From Actinomycetota bacterium (lineage in GTDB: Bacteria > Actinomycetota > Geothermincolia > Fen-727 > Anoxymicrobiaceae): DNA of 14,395 nt. Position numbers and translations under genes: made by a program. The stretch spans positions 1,107-15,501 of the forward strand of contig PMDX01000225.1 of the NCBI GenBank assembly GCA_003154635.1, written 5' to 3'. How positions within the stretch are numbered: position 1 is the first letter of the stretch; every line of letters starts with the position of its first letter. Of this stretch, positions 1-6,967 are shown one piece after another. The notes beneath the pieces were generated by a model. That model ran no database searches. It was not told the origin of the DNA and was given only the letters and a program-made list of their open reading frames with translations.

Positions 1-1
1 C

Positions 2-163
2 TGGTCGCTTCGAAGCATACAGCTCAAGCTCATCAAGATCGGTGCCAAGGTGGTGAGTCACTCCCGGAGGACAATCTTCCAGTGCGCCGAGACGGCCGTC
101 TCTCAAGCGCTGTTCGCCGACCTGCTGGATCGTATCCACGCTCTCTCCGCGGCGCCGACGTGA
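2..163 (+). CDS. IS1380-family transposase, C-terminal fragment (cut by window edge)
   Basis: Only the last 53 codons are inside the window, read in frame 2 and ending at TGA 161-163. The peptide contains LKLIKIGAKVVSHSRR followed by a short aromatic strand and an amphipathic helix with ALFADLLDRI. This is the usual C-terminus of IS1380-type DDE transposases, where a 'KIGAKVV.H.R...FQ.AE.AV' pattern closes the catalytic domain. The start, the DDE residues and the left end of the element lie upstream of the window, so it cannot be judged whether the copy is intact. No right-hand terminal inverted repeat can be fixed without the left end, but the element must stop between 163 and the methyltransferase ribosome binding site at 403. 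The family call rests on memory of the motif. Confidence 0.72.
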   Translation, partial: WSLRSIQLKLIKIGAKVVSHSRRTIFQCAETAVSQALFADLLDRIHALSAAPT

Positions 164-402
164 GCAATGCGGAGAATTCAACATGAAAGAGGGAATGATG
201 TTCTATGGTCTTCGAAGACCGGCGGAACCCGAGCTTTCCATTACAACTCCTGCCAGAATTTGCCCGACTGGCGGAACTTACGGGGTCCACTGGCGATCAC
301 AGGTGAAAAGCGGTCGAGGCAGGGCATATGATTGCTATGTCAGGAGGGGCATACGGGGAAATGTCGGATTCAATATCCGTATTGCGCGGACTCGACCGAC
401 AC
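164..402. other. Non-coding junction downstream of the IS transposase
   Basis: This stretch separates the transposase stop from the methyltransferase. It should hold the right end of the insertion sequence and the original flanking DNA. A perfect 14-nt palindrome, ggtcttcgaagacc, lies at 207-220. The methyltransferase reading frame is open upstream to an ATG at 183, but the 77 extra residues have no ribosome binding site, look like no domain and are rich in Arg/Gly/Thr. I read them as non-coding. No convincing promoter is seen. Confidence 0.5.
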
Positions 403-408
403 AGGAGA
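403..408 (+). promoter_or_regulatory. Ribosome binding site deciding the methyltransferase start
   Basis: The sequence aggaga lies 5 nt before ATG 414. It supports that ATG over the in-frame ATG at 183, which has no comparable purine tract. Confidence 0.7.
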
Positions 409-413
409 AGAAG

Positions 414-1193
414 ATGAACGAGCAAGAACAGATGGAGTCTTTTTACGAGATATTCGACCCCAGCCTGCCGAGGCTCGGTCCGGGAGATGCCGGATCGACG
501 CGCAGGGCTTTGCGCGCCGCACTCGGGGGTCCCACGGACGATCTGACGGTAGCAAGCGCCGGTCTTCGCATCATCGATCTCGGTTGCGGCAACGGCGCTC
601 AGACGCTCGTGCTTGCCGTCGAGACCGGGCTCGAAATCGAAGCGCTGGACAATCACAAACCGTTCCTCCAGGAGCTGGACCGACGGGCGCGTGCGGCCGG
701 GCTTGCCGGCAAGATCCATACCCGCGAGGGCGACCTGCTTGCGCTGGACTGTGAGGACGCTTCCTTCGACATGGTCTGGTGCGAAGGTGCGATCTTCATC
801 ATGGGCTTTCGCAAGGGCCTTGCGCGGATTCGGGACCTCCTGGCGCCCGGCGGGTCACTTGCCCTGAGCGAGCTGTGCTGGCTCAAGGACGATGTTCCCG
901 AGGAGTGCCGATCGTTCTTCGAGAGTCAGTACCCTCAGATGTCGGACGTCAGTGCCAACCTGGATACCGCGCGTGCTTGCGGGTACGAGGTGCTTGACTG
1001 GTTCGCCCAGCCCGAGTCGGCGTGGTGGGAGCCGTACTACACGCCGCTCGGGGAGCAGGTCGCGCTACTGCGCGAGGGATACGCGGAAGACATCGACAGG
1101 TCGGCCATGCTCGACATGGTAGAACTCGAGATCGAGATCTACCGGAAGTACCACGACTGCTACGGAAACGTGTTCTTCGTGCTCAAGCGGTAA
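414..1193 (+). CDS. Class I SAM-dependent methyltransferase
   Basis: The 259-aa protein has a Rossmann-fold methyltransferase core. Motif I is IIDLGCGNG at residues 53-61 (the SAM-binding glycine loop). An acidic residue, D79, ends strand 2 and should contact the SAM ribose. The strand 4 region around FDMVWCEGAIF lies near residue 109, and a LLAPGGSLALSEL segment (motif III region) follows. The C-terminal third (WWEPYYTPLGEQ and an acidic helix) is probably the substrate lid. It resembles Methyltransf_11/25 proteins of about 250-260 aa. I cannot assign a substrate; small molecules are as likely as protein. The start at 414 is chosen for its ribosome binding site and because domain homology begins just after it. 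The gene stands alone on the + strand next to an IS end, so its transcription may depend on sequence carried by or disrupted by the element. Confidence 0.88.
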   Translation: MNEQEQMESFYEIFDPSLPRLGPGDAGSTRRALRAALGGPTDDLTVASAGLRIIDLGCGNGAQTLVLAVETGLEIEALDNHKPFLQELDRRARAAGLAGKIHTREGDLLALDCEDASFDMVWCEGAIFIMGFRKGLARIRDLLAPGGSLALSELCWLKDDVPEECRSFFESQYPQMSDVSANLDTARACGYEVLDWFAQPESAWWEPYYTPLGEQVALLREGYAEDIDRSAMLDMVELEIEIYRKYHDCYGNVFFVLKR

Positions 1194-1338
1194 GGTGCGG
1201 GCGGACAACAGTGGACGCCGGGTAAAAACGAAGGTCTTCGTCAAAGAACTCCTGGTCGCCGGCATCTTGTATGTTATTTCTGTTTACTATTTCGAGCGCG
1301 GAACTCCTCGCTTTTTTGAAAGCCTCCCGGCTGCGGGC

Positions 1339-1367
1339 TTCGACTTCGATATAGACCCGGTTAATAC
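1339..1367 (+). promoter_or_regulatory. Predicted sigma-70-type promoter of the propeller-repeat gene
   Basis: TTCGAC at 1339-1344 and TAATAC at 1362-1367 are separated by 17 nt. Transcription would start near 1374, about 24 nt before the ATG at 1398. The fit is moderate (4 of 6 in the -35 box), so this is a prediction from spacing and context. Confidence 0.4.
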
Positions 1368-1397
1368 ATTGTCGGGGGTGGTTTGGAGGTGCACACA

Positions 1398-1730
1398 ATG
1401 AAAAAGGTCTTAATGGTCTTGTTTGTCGTGTTTGTCTTGGCGCTCGAAGTTGGTTGCGGCGGCGGGGCGAAGTGGGCCACCACCGGTGGCAGTGTTGGGC
1501 AGGGCAAGAACAACGGAGTTGACTCACCAGCCTATGGCTCAACGCGCAACCTGCTTTACGCTGGGACGAAAACCAACGGTGTTTGGGAGTACAACGGAAC
1601 CACTTGGACCGACACCGGCGGAGGAGTCCCGAGCTACGGCATCGGCTCCCTCGCCTACGACTCTGGTCACAACGTGCTCTACGCGGGGACGGACGGCGAG
1701 GGGGTCTGGAAGTACTCGAGCGCAAAGTAA
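1398..1730 (+). CDS. Short secreted or lipoprotein-like protein with two beta-propeller-type repeats
   Basis: The 110-aa product starts with MKK and a hydrophobic stretch ending in VGCGGG at residues 18-23, a signal peptide with a lipobox-like cysteine. The -3 position is Glu rather than Leu, so lipidation is uncertain. The mature part holds about two copies of a roughly 45-residue unit: Trp, TGG.V, then 'S.AY.S..N.LYAGT...GVW.Y'. Such units occur in long arrays forming beta-propellers in extracytoplasmic proteins. Two units cannot close a propeller, so this is either a contracted or truncated array or a protein that oligomerises. A ribosome binding site ggagg at 1385-1389, 8 nt before ATG 1398, and a candidate promoter support expression. 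Function is unknown. Confidence 0.65.
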   Translation: MKKVLMVLFVVFVLALEVGCGGGAKWATTGGSVGQGKNNGVDSPAYGSTRNLLYAGTKTNGVWEYNGTTWTDTGGGVPSYGIGSLAYDSGHNVLYAGTDGEGVWKYSSAK

Positions 1731-1874
1731 AAGGACAAAGTCTTCCTGAGACTGCCAGGACGCGTCTCGAAGGCGTTGCAAGCTCTGTGTCAGTGAAATA
1801 TGCATGTTTGATGAAATTTGATTTGAATATTCAGACTGTGACCAAGAATACTCGTGATATTCAAGATTCAAGAC
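1731..1874. other. AT-rich intergenic stretch before selA
   Basis: The sequence from about 1790 to 1870 is markedly richer in A and T than its surroundings and holds short repeats such as gatattcaagattcaag and the palindrome gaatattc. No open frame with a ribosome binding site is seen. It separates the propeller-repeat gene from the selA promoter and may be recently acquired DNA or a regulatory spacer. Confidence 0.45.
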
Positions 1875-1882
1875 CTGACCCC
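1870..1882 (+). repeat. Solo half-arm of the 9468-9545 palindromic element
   Basis: The 13 bases aagacctgacccc are identical to the outer end of the right arm of the palindrome at 9533-9545. The inverted partner is absent here. The motif overlaps the predicted -35 box of selA. Confidence 0.6.
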
Positions 1883-1903
1883 GCGCGTTTGATTGCTTAT
1901 AAT
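1875..1903 (+). promoter_or_regulatory. Predicted selA promoter giving a leaderless transcript
   Basis: A consensus TATAAT lies at 1898-1903, with CTGACC at 1875-1880 and a 17-nt spacer. The expected start point, about 7 nt downstream of the -10 box, is around 1910, almost on the selA ATG at 1912. No Shine-Dalgarno sequence precedes that ATG, which agrees with a leaderless mRNA. Confidence 0.6.
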
Positions 1904-1911
1904 GAATCTAT

Positions 1912-3342
1912 ATGAATCCCCCTGATGAAAAAACGCGCGAGCTGCTCAGGCTCATCCCGCAGGTGAACGAGCTGGCGGAAGCCGTCCACGAGTCGGATGA
2001 AGGTTCCGGGCTGCCGCGAAGGGTCGTCGTGGATACCACGCGACAACTGCTCGACTCACTGCGCGCCTCCATCCTGTGGGGTGGCGATGGCTCTGTGTCC
2101 GTTCCGACGCCGGAGGATCTCGACGCCGGCACGCTGGCCCGGAAGGTCCTGAGCTCCGCGCGCGCCGCGATGCAGCCCAACCTCAAGAAAGTCATCAACG
2201 CGACCGGGGTCGTGCTCCATACGAACTTCGGAAGGGCTCCTCTCCCCAGCGATGCGCTCGATGCCGTCGTTGAGACTGCCGGTGGATACTGCAACCTCGA
2301 GTATCGACTGGCTGAAGGTGAGCGGGCTACGCGTCAGGAACACCTGGAGCGCCTGGTGTGCATGCTGACTGGGGCCGGAGCCGCGATGGCCGTCAACAAC
2401 AACGCGGCAGCCGTGCTGCTCGTGCTCGCCGCGATTGCCCGGGGTCGAGAGGTCATTGTATCCCGCGGCCAGCTTATCGAGATAGGCGACTCTTTCCGGC
2501 TTCCGGATATCATGAGCCAGAGCGGCGCCCGGCTGGTCGAAGTCGGCACTACCAATCGCACGAGCCTGAGCGATTACAGCAACGCGATCGGCCCCGAGAC
2601 CGCGCTTATGATGAAGATACACCCCAGCAACTTCCGCATCGTTGGATACACCGGAGATGTACCTCTCGAAGACCTGGTCGCGCTGGGTTCACAGCACTTT
2701 GTCCCGGTTGTCGAAGACCTCGGCAGCGGCTCGCTTGTCGACCTCGAGCCTCTGGGCATGTCGGGCGAACACACGGCGGCCGACAGCATTGCTCGAGGCG
2801 CGGACCTGGTCACCTTCAGCGGCGACAAACTGCTGGGCGGACCGCAGGCCGGTATAATAGCCGGTTCCTCCGAGTACGTTGAAGCCGTGCGCGGGCATCC
2901 GCTCGCCAGGGCACTTCGGATCGGCAAAATGACAATCGCCGCTCTGGAGGCGACACTCCGGCTCTACCTGGACCCGGAGAAGGCATGGTCGCGGATACCG
3001 GCCCTGAGAATGCTATCGGAGCCCGCGGAATCGGTTCGCAGCCGGGCGAACAGGCTGAAGCGTCTCCTCGGCCGCGCCGAGGTCCCGGGCCTGGAGTACG
3101 CGGTCACACCTGATGTCTCATGCGCGGGAGGCGGCTCCCTGCCGACATCCGAGATTCCGACGTACTGCCTCGGTCTCAGGCACGAAGCGCTTTCGGCATC
3201 CGCGCTGGAGGCGCGGCTCCGCGGGGGCGACCCCCCCGTTCTGGCAAGGGTGAAGGATGACAGGTTGTTACTCGACCTCCGCACCGTCATGGACACCGAG
3301 ATCTCGTCGCTTGCCGAAGCAATAGGCGCATCCATCACCTGA
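1912..3342 (+). CDS. selA: L-seryl-tRNA(Sec) selenium transferase SelA
   Basis: The 476-aa protein is a PLP enzyme that converts Ser-tRNA-Sec to Sec-tRNA-Sec in the cytoplasm using selenophosphate. The PLP-lysine motif is FSGDKLLGGPQAG with K306. Other family blocks visible are INATGVVLHTNFGRAPL, an AVNNNAAAVLL segment and a SRGQLIEIGDSFRLPDI segment. The N-terminal helical tRNA-binding region (LLRLIPQVNELAEA) resembles that of known SelA proteins, so ATG 1912 is the natural start even though no ribosome binding site precedes it. Length matches the family (about 460-480 aa). selB starts 20 nt after the stop and tRNA-Sec follows it. selD, the selenophosphate donor gene, must lie elsewhere. Confidence 0.97.
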   Translation: MNPPDEKTRELLRLIPQVNELAEAVHESDEGSGLPRRVVVDTTRQLLDSLRASILWGGDGSVSVPTPEDLDAGTLARKVLSSARAAMQPNLKKVINATGVVLHTNFGRAPLPSDALDAVVETAGGYCNLEYRLAEGERATRQEHLERLVCMLTGAGAAMAVNNNAAAVLLVLAAIARGREVIVSRGQLIEIGDSFRLPDIMSQSGARLVEVGTTNRTSLSDYSNAIGPETALMMKIHPSNFRIVGYTGDVPLEDLVALGSQHFVPVVEDLGSGSLVDLEPLGMSGEHTAADSIARGADLVTFSGDKLLGGPQAGIIAGSSEYVEAVRGHPLARALRIGKMTIAALEATLRLYLDPEKAWSRIPALRMLSEPAESVRSRANRLKRLLGRAEVPGLEYAVTPDVSCAGGGSLPTSEIPTYCLGLRHEALSASALEARLRGGDPPVLARVKDDRLLLDLRTVMDTEISSLAEAIGASIT

Positions 3343-3348
3343 TACGAC

Positions 3349-3354
3349 AAGGAG
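3349..3354 (+). promoter_or_regulatory. Ribosome binding site of selB
   Basis: The sequence aaggag lies 8 nt before the TTG at 3363, inside the short selA-selB gap. It supports a TTG start, since the P-loop begins only 12 residues later and leaves no room for a later start. Confidence 0.7.
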
Positions 3355-3362
3355 CCAGCCTC

Positions 3363-5273
3363 TTGACCCCTCGCCGAAACATCATCATCGGGACGGCCGG
3401 CCATATCGACCACGGCAAGACAGTGCTCGTCAAAGCTTTGACCGGTCGCGATACCGACCGTCTCGCCGAGGAGAAAGAGAGGGGTATCTCGATCGACCTG
3501 GGGTTTGCCCCGCTGGTACTCTCGGATGGTTCGGTCGCGGGCATTGTGGACGTTCCGGGTCACGAGAACTTCGTAAGGAATATGCTCGCCGGAGCAACGG
3601 GTGTGGACCTCGCGTTGCTGGTCGTCGCCGCTGATGACGGCGTCATGCCGCAGACTAAGGAGCACCTCGCGATTCTCGACCTACTCGGCGTCTCCCGGGG
3701 AGTGGTGGCGATTACCAAGATCGATTTAGTCGACGAAGAGATGCTCGAACTGGTGACCGACGAGGTCGACGAGCTTCTCGAAGGAACGGCCCTCGAGGGT
3801 TCGCCGGTCGTTCCCGTCTCCTGCGTCACGGGGCAGGGCGTCGCTGAGCTTCGCTCTGAGATCGAACGGCAAGCCGCCGAGGTCCGGCTCAAGGACGAGG
3901 CGCTGCCTCCCCGCCTTCCCATAGACAGGGTTTTTACGCTCAAGGGTATCGGGACCGTCGTCACTGGCACCGTCTGGAGCGGCACTGTCAGCGACGGCGA
4001 CCAGCTCGAGCTGCTTCCGGCGGAGCGGAGTGTAAGGGTCCGAGCGCTACAGGTCCACGATTCGGACAGGGAGACGGTCTACGCGGGCGAGAGGGCAGCC
4101 ATGAACCTCGCGGGAATATCCAGGGGCGAGATCTCGAGAGGCGACCTGCTGACGGCTCCCGGAGTCATGCGTCCGACGTACATGGTCGACGTGCGGGTCA
4201 AGCTCCTGCGAGACTGGGGCAAAGTGCTGAAACGAGGCGCGCGGCTGCGTCTTCATCACGGCACTCGCGAGGTGCTCGGGCGTATATATCCTTTAGAAGC
4301 AGACCGCATCGAGCCGGGCGACAGGGTGCCGGCGCAACTTAGGCTCGAGAGCTCCATCGTGTGCACCCCCGGGGATCGCTTCGTCTTGCGGAGCTACTCG
4401 CCGGTGACCACTATCGGAGGCGGCACGGTCGTAGATGCACACCCGAGAAAACACAAGGTCCACGACCCCGCGGCGCTCAGTGATTTCGCCGAGCTGGAGA
4501 CAGCCGATCCAGGGCGCACGGTCGCGGTTCACCTGGCAAGAGCAGCCAGACCGGTTTCGGAAATGGAGCTCATGATCTCGAGCGGGTTGCCTCCCGTAGC
4601 GGTAAGTGAAGGCCTCGAGGCGATGCTCTCCTCAGGGCTCGCCGTCGCGCTGGGTGAGAACCGCTCTGCCGCGTACGTCCACAAGAGCCACTGCGACGAT
4701 GCTATTGATAGGTTGCGTTCGGATCTCGAGGAATTCCATGCGGGCAAGCCGCTTGCCGAAGGCATGGTCAAGGAGACCTTGAAGAAAAAAGCGCTCAAGT
4801 CGTGGGATGCCAGGTCGGCGGACACGCTCATCGAGCGCATGGCGGAGAACGGCGATCTCGAAATAGATGGCAAGTTCGTTCGCCTGGCTGGCTCGCAAGC
4901 GTCAGTCACTTCTGACCAGCAGGCCCTCATGACGGACATCATCCGCAGGATAGGGGCCAACCCGGTCGCGCCACCAACCCTTAGCGAGCTCGCCGACGAG
5001 CTCGGCCAGGACAGGCGCATGCTCTCGGAACTGCTGGGCATCGCGGAGAAAGAGCGGAAGGTGGTGAGGGTGTCGCCGGAACTGTACTTCTCCCCCGAAG
5101 CTATTGCCCTCGCGAAGACGAAGCTTCGGAGCTCTATGGGGCCGGATGGCATCGCGGTGGGCGATTTCAAGAACCATGTCGGTACGACTCGCAAGTACGC
5201 CCTTCCCCTGCTCGAGTACTTCGACAGGACGCGCGTCACGGTGAGAGTGGGCGACGTTCGAAAGCTCAGGTAA
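3363..5273 (+). CDS. selB: Selenocysteine-specific translation elongation factor SelB
   Basis: The 636-aa GTPase delivers Sec-tRNA-Sec to UGA codons followed by a SECIS hairpin. The EF-Tu-like G domain has P-loop GHIDHGKT at residues 13-20, DVPGH from D63, TKID at 118-121 (variant of NKxD) and a SCVTGQGV block. Beta-barrel domains follow (VFTLKGIGTVVTGTVWSG, then the RLRLHHGTREVLGRI region). The C-terminal part from about residue 370 is made of winged-helix units that in known SelB proteins bind the SECIS RNA; it includes a final 'MGPDGIAVGDFKNHVGTTRKYALPLLEYFDR' type module typical of the family. Length is slightly above E. coli SelB. The TTG start follows a good ribosome binding site. It is cotranscribed with selA and lies 28 nt before tRNA-Sec. 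Confidence 0.97.
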   Translation: MTPRRNIIIGTAGHIDHGKTVLVKALTGRDTDRLAEEKERGISIDLGFAPLVLSDGSVAGIVDVPGHENFVRNMLAGATGVDLALLVVAADDGVMPQTKEHLAILDLLGVSRGVVAITKIDLVDEEMLELVTDEVDELLEGTALEGSPVVPVSCVTGQGVAELRSEIERQAAEVRLKDEALPPRLPIDRVFTLKGIGTVVTGTVWSGTVSDGDQLELLPAERSVRVRALQVHDSDRETVYAGERAAMNLAGISRGEISRGDLLTAPGVMRPTYMVDVRVKLLRDWGKVLKRGARLRLHHGTREVLGRIYPLEADRIEPGDRVPAQLRLESSIVCTPGDRFVLRSYSPVTTIGGGTVVDAHPRKHKVHDPAALSDFAELETADPGRTVAVHLARAARPVSEMELMISSGLPPVAVSEGLEAMLSSGLAVALGENRSAAYVHKSHCDDAIDRLRSDLEEFHAGKPLAEGMVKETLKKKALKSWDARSADTLIERMAENGDLEIDGKFVRLAGSQASVTSDQQALMTDIIRRIGANPVAPPTLSELADELGQDRRMLSELLGIAEKERKVVRVSPELYFSPEAIALAKTKLRSSMGPDGIAVGDFKNHVGTTRKYALPLLEYFDRTRVTVRVGDVRKLR

Positions 5274-5301
5274 TCGTGTATCATTTGTCGTACCAGGATC
5301 A

Positions 5302-5397
5302 GGAGGTGGATCCGTCCTGGTGGGCGGCGCGGTCTTCAAAACCGTTGTGGCGTCTTGACCGGCGCTTGGTAAGTTCGATTCTTACGCACCTCCGCCA
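5302..5397 (+). tRNA. selC: tRNA-Sec (anticodon UCA) with encoded CCA
   Basis: The fold can be drawn by hand. The acceptor arm is GGAGGTG at 5302-5308 pairing with CACCTCC at 5387-5393, discriminator G 5394, CCA 5395-5397. The D stem has 6 bp (5312-5317 with 5322-5327) and a 4-nt loop. The anticodon stem (5329-5333 with 5341-5345) carries a 7-nt loop with TCA at 5336-5338. A long variable arm spans about 5346-5368 with a 6-bp stem. The T stem GTAAG/CTTAC has loop TTCGATT. The 6-bp D stem, long variable arm and UCA anticodon mark it as selenocysteine tRNA. The eighth acceptor pair, normally present in bacterial tRNA-Sec, is G5309-G5386, a mismatch. It lies 28 nt after selB and is probably cotranscribed. 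Confidence 0.96.
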
Positions 5398-5448
5398 GAA
5401 CATAGTCCCGGCATCGGGTCAAAAATATTGGAAGAGCGAAGTCGGAAG

Positions 5449-5455
5449 AAGGTGG
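5449..5455 (+). promoter_or_regulatory. Ribosome binding site favouring the LysR start at 5464
   Basis: The sequence aaggtgg lies 8 nt before the TTG at 5464. The same aaggtgg precedes the MoxR-type gene at similar spacing, which supports its use in this genome. Confidence 0.5.
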
Positions 5456-5463
5456 TCCGGGGT

Positions 5464-6354
5464 TTGGGCCTTGATATTTCTTTGTTGGAGACTTTCACAT
5501 TAGTGGCGGACCTCGGGTCGTTCAGCGCGGCGGCCCGGAGCCTGGGCATAACCCAGCCGGCGGTATCGCTGCAGATCAAATCTCTCGAAAAAGAAGTGTC
5601 CGCGCGCCTGATAGATCGCTCCCGGGGTAAGGTCATTCTGACTCCCGCCGGCCGCACGGCTTACTGGCATGCAAAAAAGATACTCTCTGATCGCGAGCTG
5701 ATGCTCGCCGACATACCCAGGTCAACCGGTCGTGTCGCCGGAAAGCTCCTTCTGGGAGCGAGCACCATTCCTGGTGAATATCTCCTCCCCCCAGTCCTCA
5801 GCGAGTTTAAGGCGAATTATCCAGAGGTATCCATTGCCCTGGAGATCAGAAACTCTGAACAGGTCCTTTCCATGCTTGGCAACGAGCAGATCGAGCTTGG
5901 TTTTGTGGGTACAACACCGCCCGACAACGTCTCGTACCAGTACTTCTCCGAGGACTGTCTCGTGGTCATAACCCCGTTGCACCACCCTCTATCGGTCAAG
6001 AAGAAGGTATCGCTGGACTCCCTTGCCGGAGAGCGCTTTGTAAACCGGGGGGAAGGAAGCGGCACAAGGAAGAAGTTCGAGCTGGCTCTCGAGCAAAGCG
6101 ATGCTTCCAACAGTCTCGAGATCGTCGCCGAGTTAGGCACGACTCAATCCGTGATCTGCGCGGTGCAGGCGGGCATGGGAATCTCCATCGTGAGCCGCAA
6201 TGCCGCCGAGCACCCCGCGCGCGCGGGACTCATCTCGATGATCGAGGTAACGGGCGCTGACCTCTCCCGCGAGTTCTACGTGATCAGTGATAAGAACAGG
6301 CCGCTCTCGATGGCGGCAGCGGCTTTTCTCGAAACGGCCTCAGGTGAAAAGTAA
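5464..6354 (+). CDS. LysR-family regulator, selenium-metabolism type
   Basis: The 296-aa protein has an N-terminal winged helix-turn-helix (about residues 4-62, with SFSAAARSLGITQPAVS forming the recognition region) and a periplasmic-binding-like effector domain (GKLLLGASTIPGEYLLPP onward, ending near AAAFLETA). Its position directly after selA-selB-tRNA-Sec and the pattern 'GEYLLP..L..F....P.V' match LysR proteins found beside selenium genes, so it may sense selenium status or a selenoenzyme substrate; that role is inferred from context. The TTG at 5464 has an aaggtgg ribosome binding site and gives the normal LysR N-terminus (MGLDISLLETF). A TTG at 5428 (12 residues longer) lacks one and is the alternative start. 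The next gene overlaps its end. Confidence 0.9.
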   Translation: MGLDISLLETFTLVADLGSFSAAARSLGITQPAVSLQIKSLEKEVSARLIDRSRGKVILTPAGRTAYWHAKKILSDRELMLADIPRSTGRVAGKLLLGASTIPGEYLLPPVLSEFKANYPEVSIALEIRNSEQVLSMLGNEQIELGFVGTTPPDNVSYQYFSEDCLVVITPLHHPLSVKKKVSLDSLAGERFVNRGEGSGTRKKFELALEQSDASNSLEIVAELGTTQSVICAVQAGMGISIVSRNAAEHPARAGLISMIEVTGADLSREFYVISDKNRPLSMAAAAFLETASGEK

Positions 6355-6967
6355 CAGTACGCAGCCAAGCACACCCCGCACCCGGATAATCGTCGTCGGC
6401 GCATCCTCTAAGAAAGCCGGCAAGAGCACCGTCGCCGCCCGCCTTGTGAAAGAGCTGGGTGCGGAGTACGGATTGAAAATCAGCTCCGGTGGTTCGCACT
6501 CTTTGGAACCAGTGACCACAGACCCGGAGATAATCTCAACGCCTGGAACCGACACCAGCGCTCTCGCTGAAGCGGGAGCATCCACGGTGATCTGGGTCAA
6601 CGCATCCGGGCCGGAGCTCGCGTCGGAGCTTGAACGGGCTCTGTCGATGTTCCCACCGGGGGGATTGCTCGTGATCGAGGGCAACAGCGCGCTGGAATAT
6701 GTCGACCCTGATTTTACGATATTCGTCATGAACGTCCCGTTCGAAGCCTTCAAACCATCGGCCTTGTCCGCTCTTGGTAAAGCCGACCTCGTCATGATCA
6801 ACCTGGAAGATGAGCTTTCAAAACTTGATAGCGTCGAACTCGAGCCAGGCATTCGAAGGCAAGCGCCTGAAGCATATGTCATTTATTTCAACCGCGAAAG
6901 CGGCGGCCTTGAGGGTGCGATGCCGGAGACGATCCGGCGCGTGAAAGCGGCGCTTGAGAAAGCTTGA
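6344..6967 (+). CDS. P-loop NTPase, MobB-like, linked to the selenium locus
   Basis: The 207-aa protein begins a nucleotide-binding fold with IIVVGASSKKAGKST (residues 15-29, Walker A type GKST). A segment ISTPGTDTSALAEAGAS resembles the 'GKDT..l..AGA' region of MobB and related P-loop proteins. LLVIEGNSALEYVDPDFTIFVMN is a Walker B-like strand followed by a family-typical 'EG.S' block. I infer a role in preparing a cofactor or metal, perhaps a molybdopterin dinucleotide, for a selenium- or molybdenum-dependent enzyme; this is not proven by the sequence. The GTG at 6344 is chosen because it sits just before the domain and overlaps the LysR gene by 11 nt (coupled translation). The ribosome binding site is weak, and an ATG at 6287 would give a longer overlap. 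A hairpin follows the TGA stop at once. Confidence 0.72.
   Translation: MKSNSTQPSTPRTRIIVVGASSKKAGKSTVAARLVKELGAEYGLKISSGGSHSLEPVTTDPEIISTPGTDTSALAEAGASTVIWVNASGPELASELERALSMFPPGGLLVIEGNSALEYVDPDFTIFVMNVPFEAFKPSALSALGKADLVMINLEDELSKLDSVELEPGIRRQAPEAYVIYFNRESGGLEGAMPETIRRVKAALEKA

Noticed and set aside
183..413. N-terminal extension of the methyltransferase from ATG 183
   Set aside because: No ribosome binding site, no homology to the family N-terminus, and it probably crosses the IS junction; ATG 414 has a good site.
1195..1401. 68-codon open frame starting at GTG between the methyltransferase and the propeller gene
   Set aside because: No ribosome binding site, no domain, and it overlaps the predicted promoter of the next gene; the opposite strand is equally open. 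It could be a gene remnant, but nothing supports coding.
2851..2860. TATAAT inside selA
   Set aside because: No -35 match at a suitable distance and it encodes conserved SelA residues after the PLP lysine.
5401..5430. CCCG-GCAT-CGGG mini-hairpin after tRNA-Sec as a terminator
   Set aside because: Only 4 bp and no T-run; the LysR gene follows closely, so read-through is more likely.
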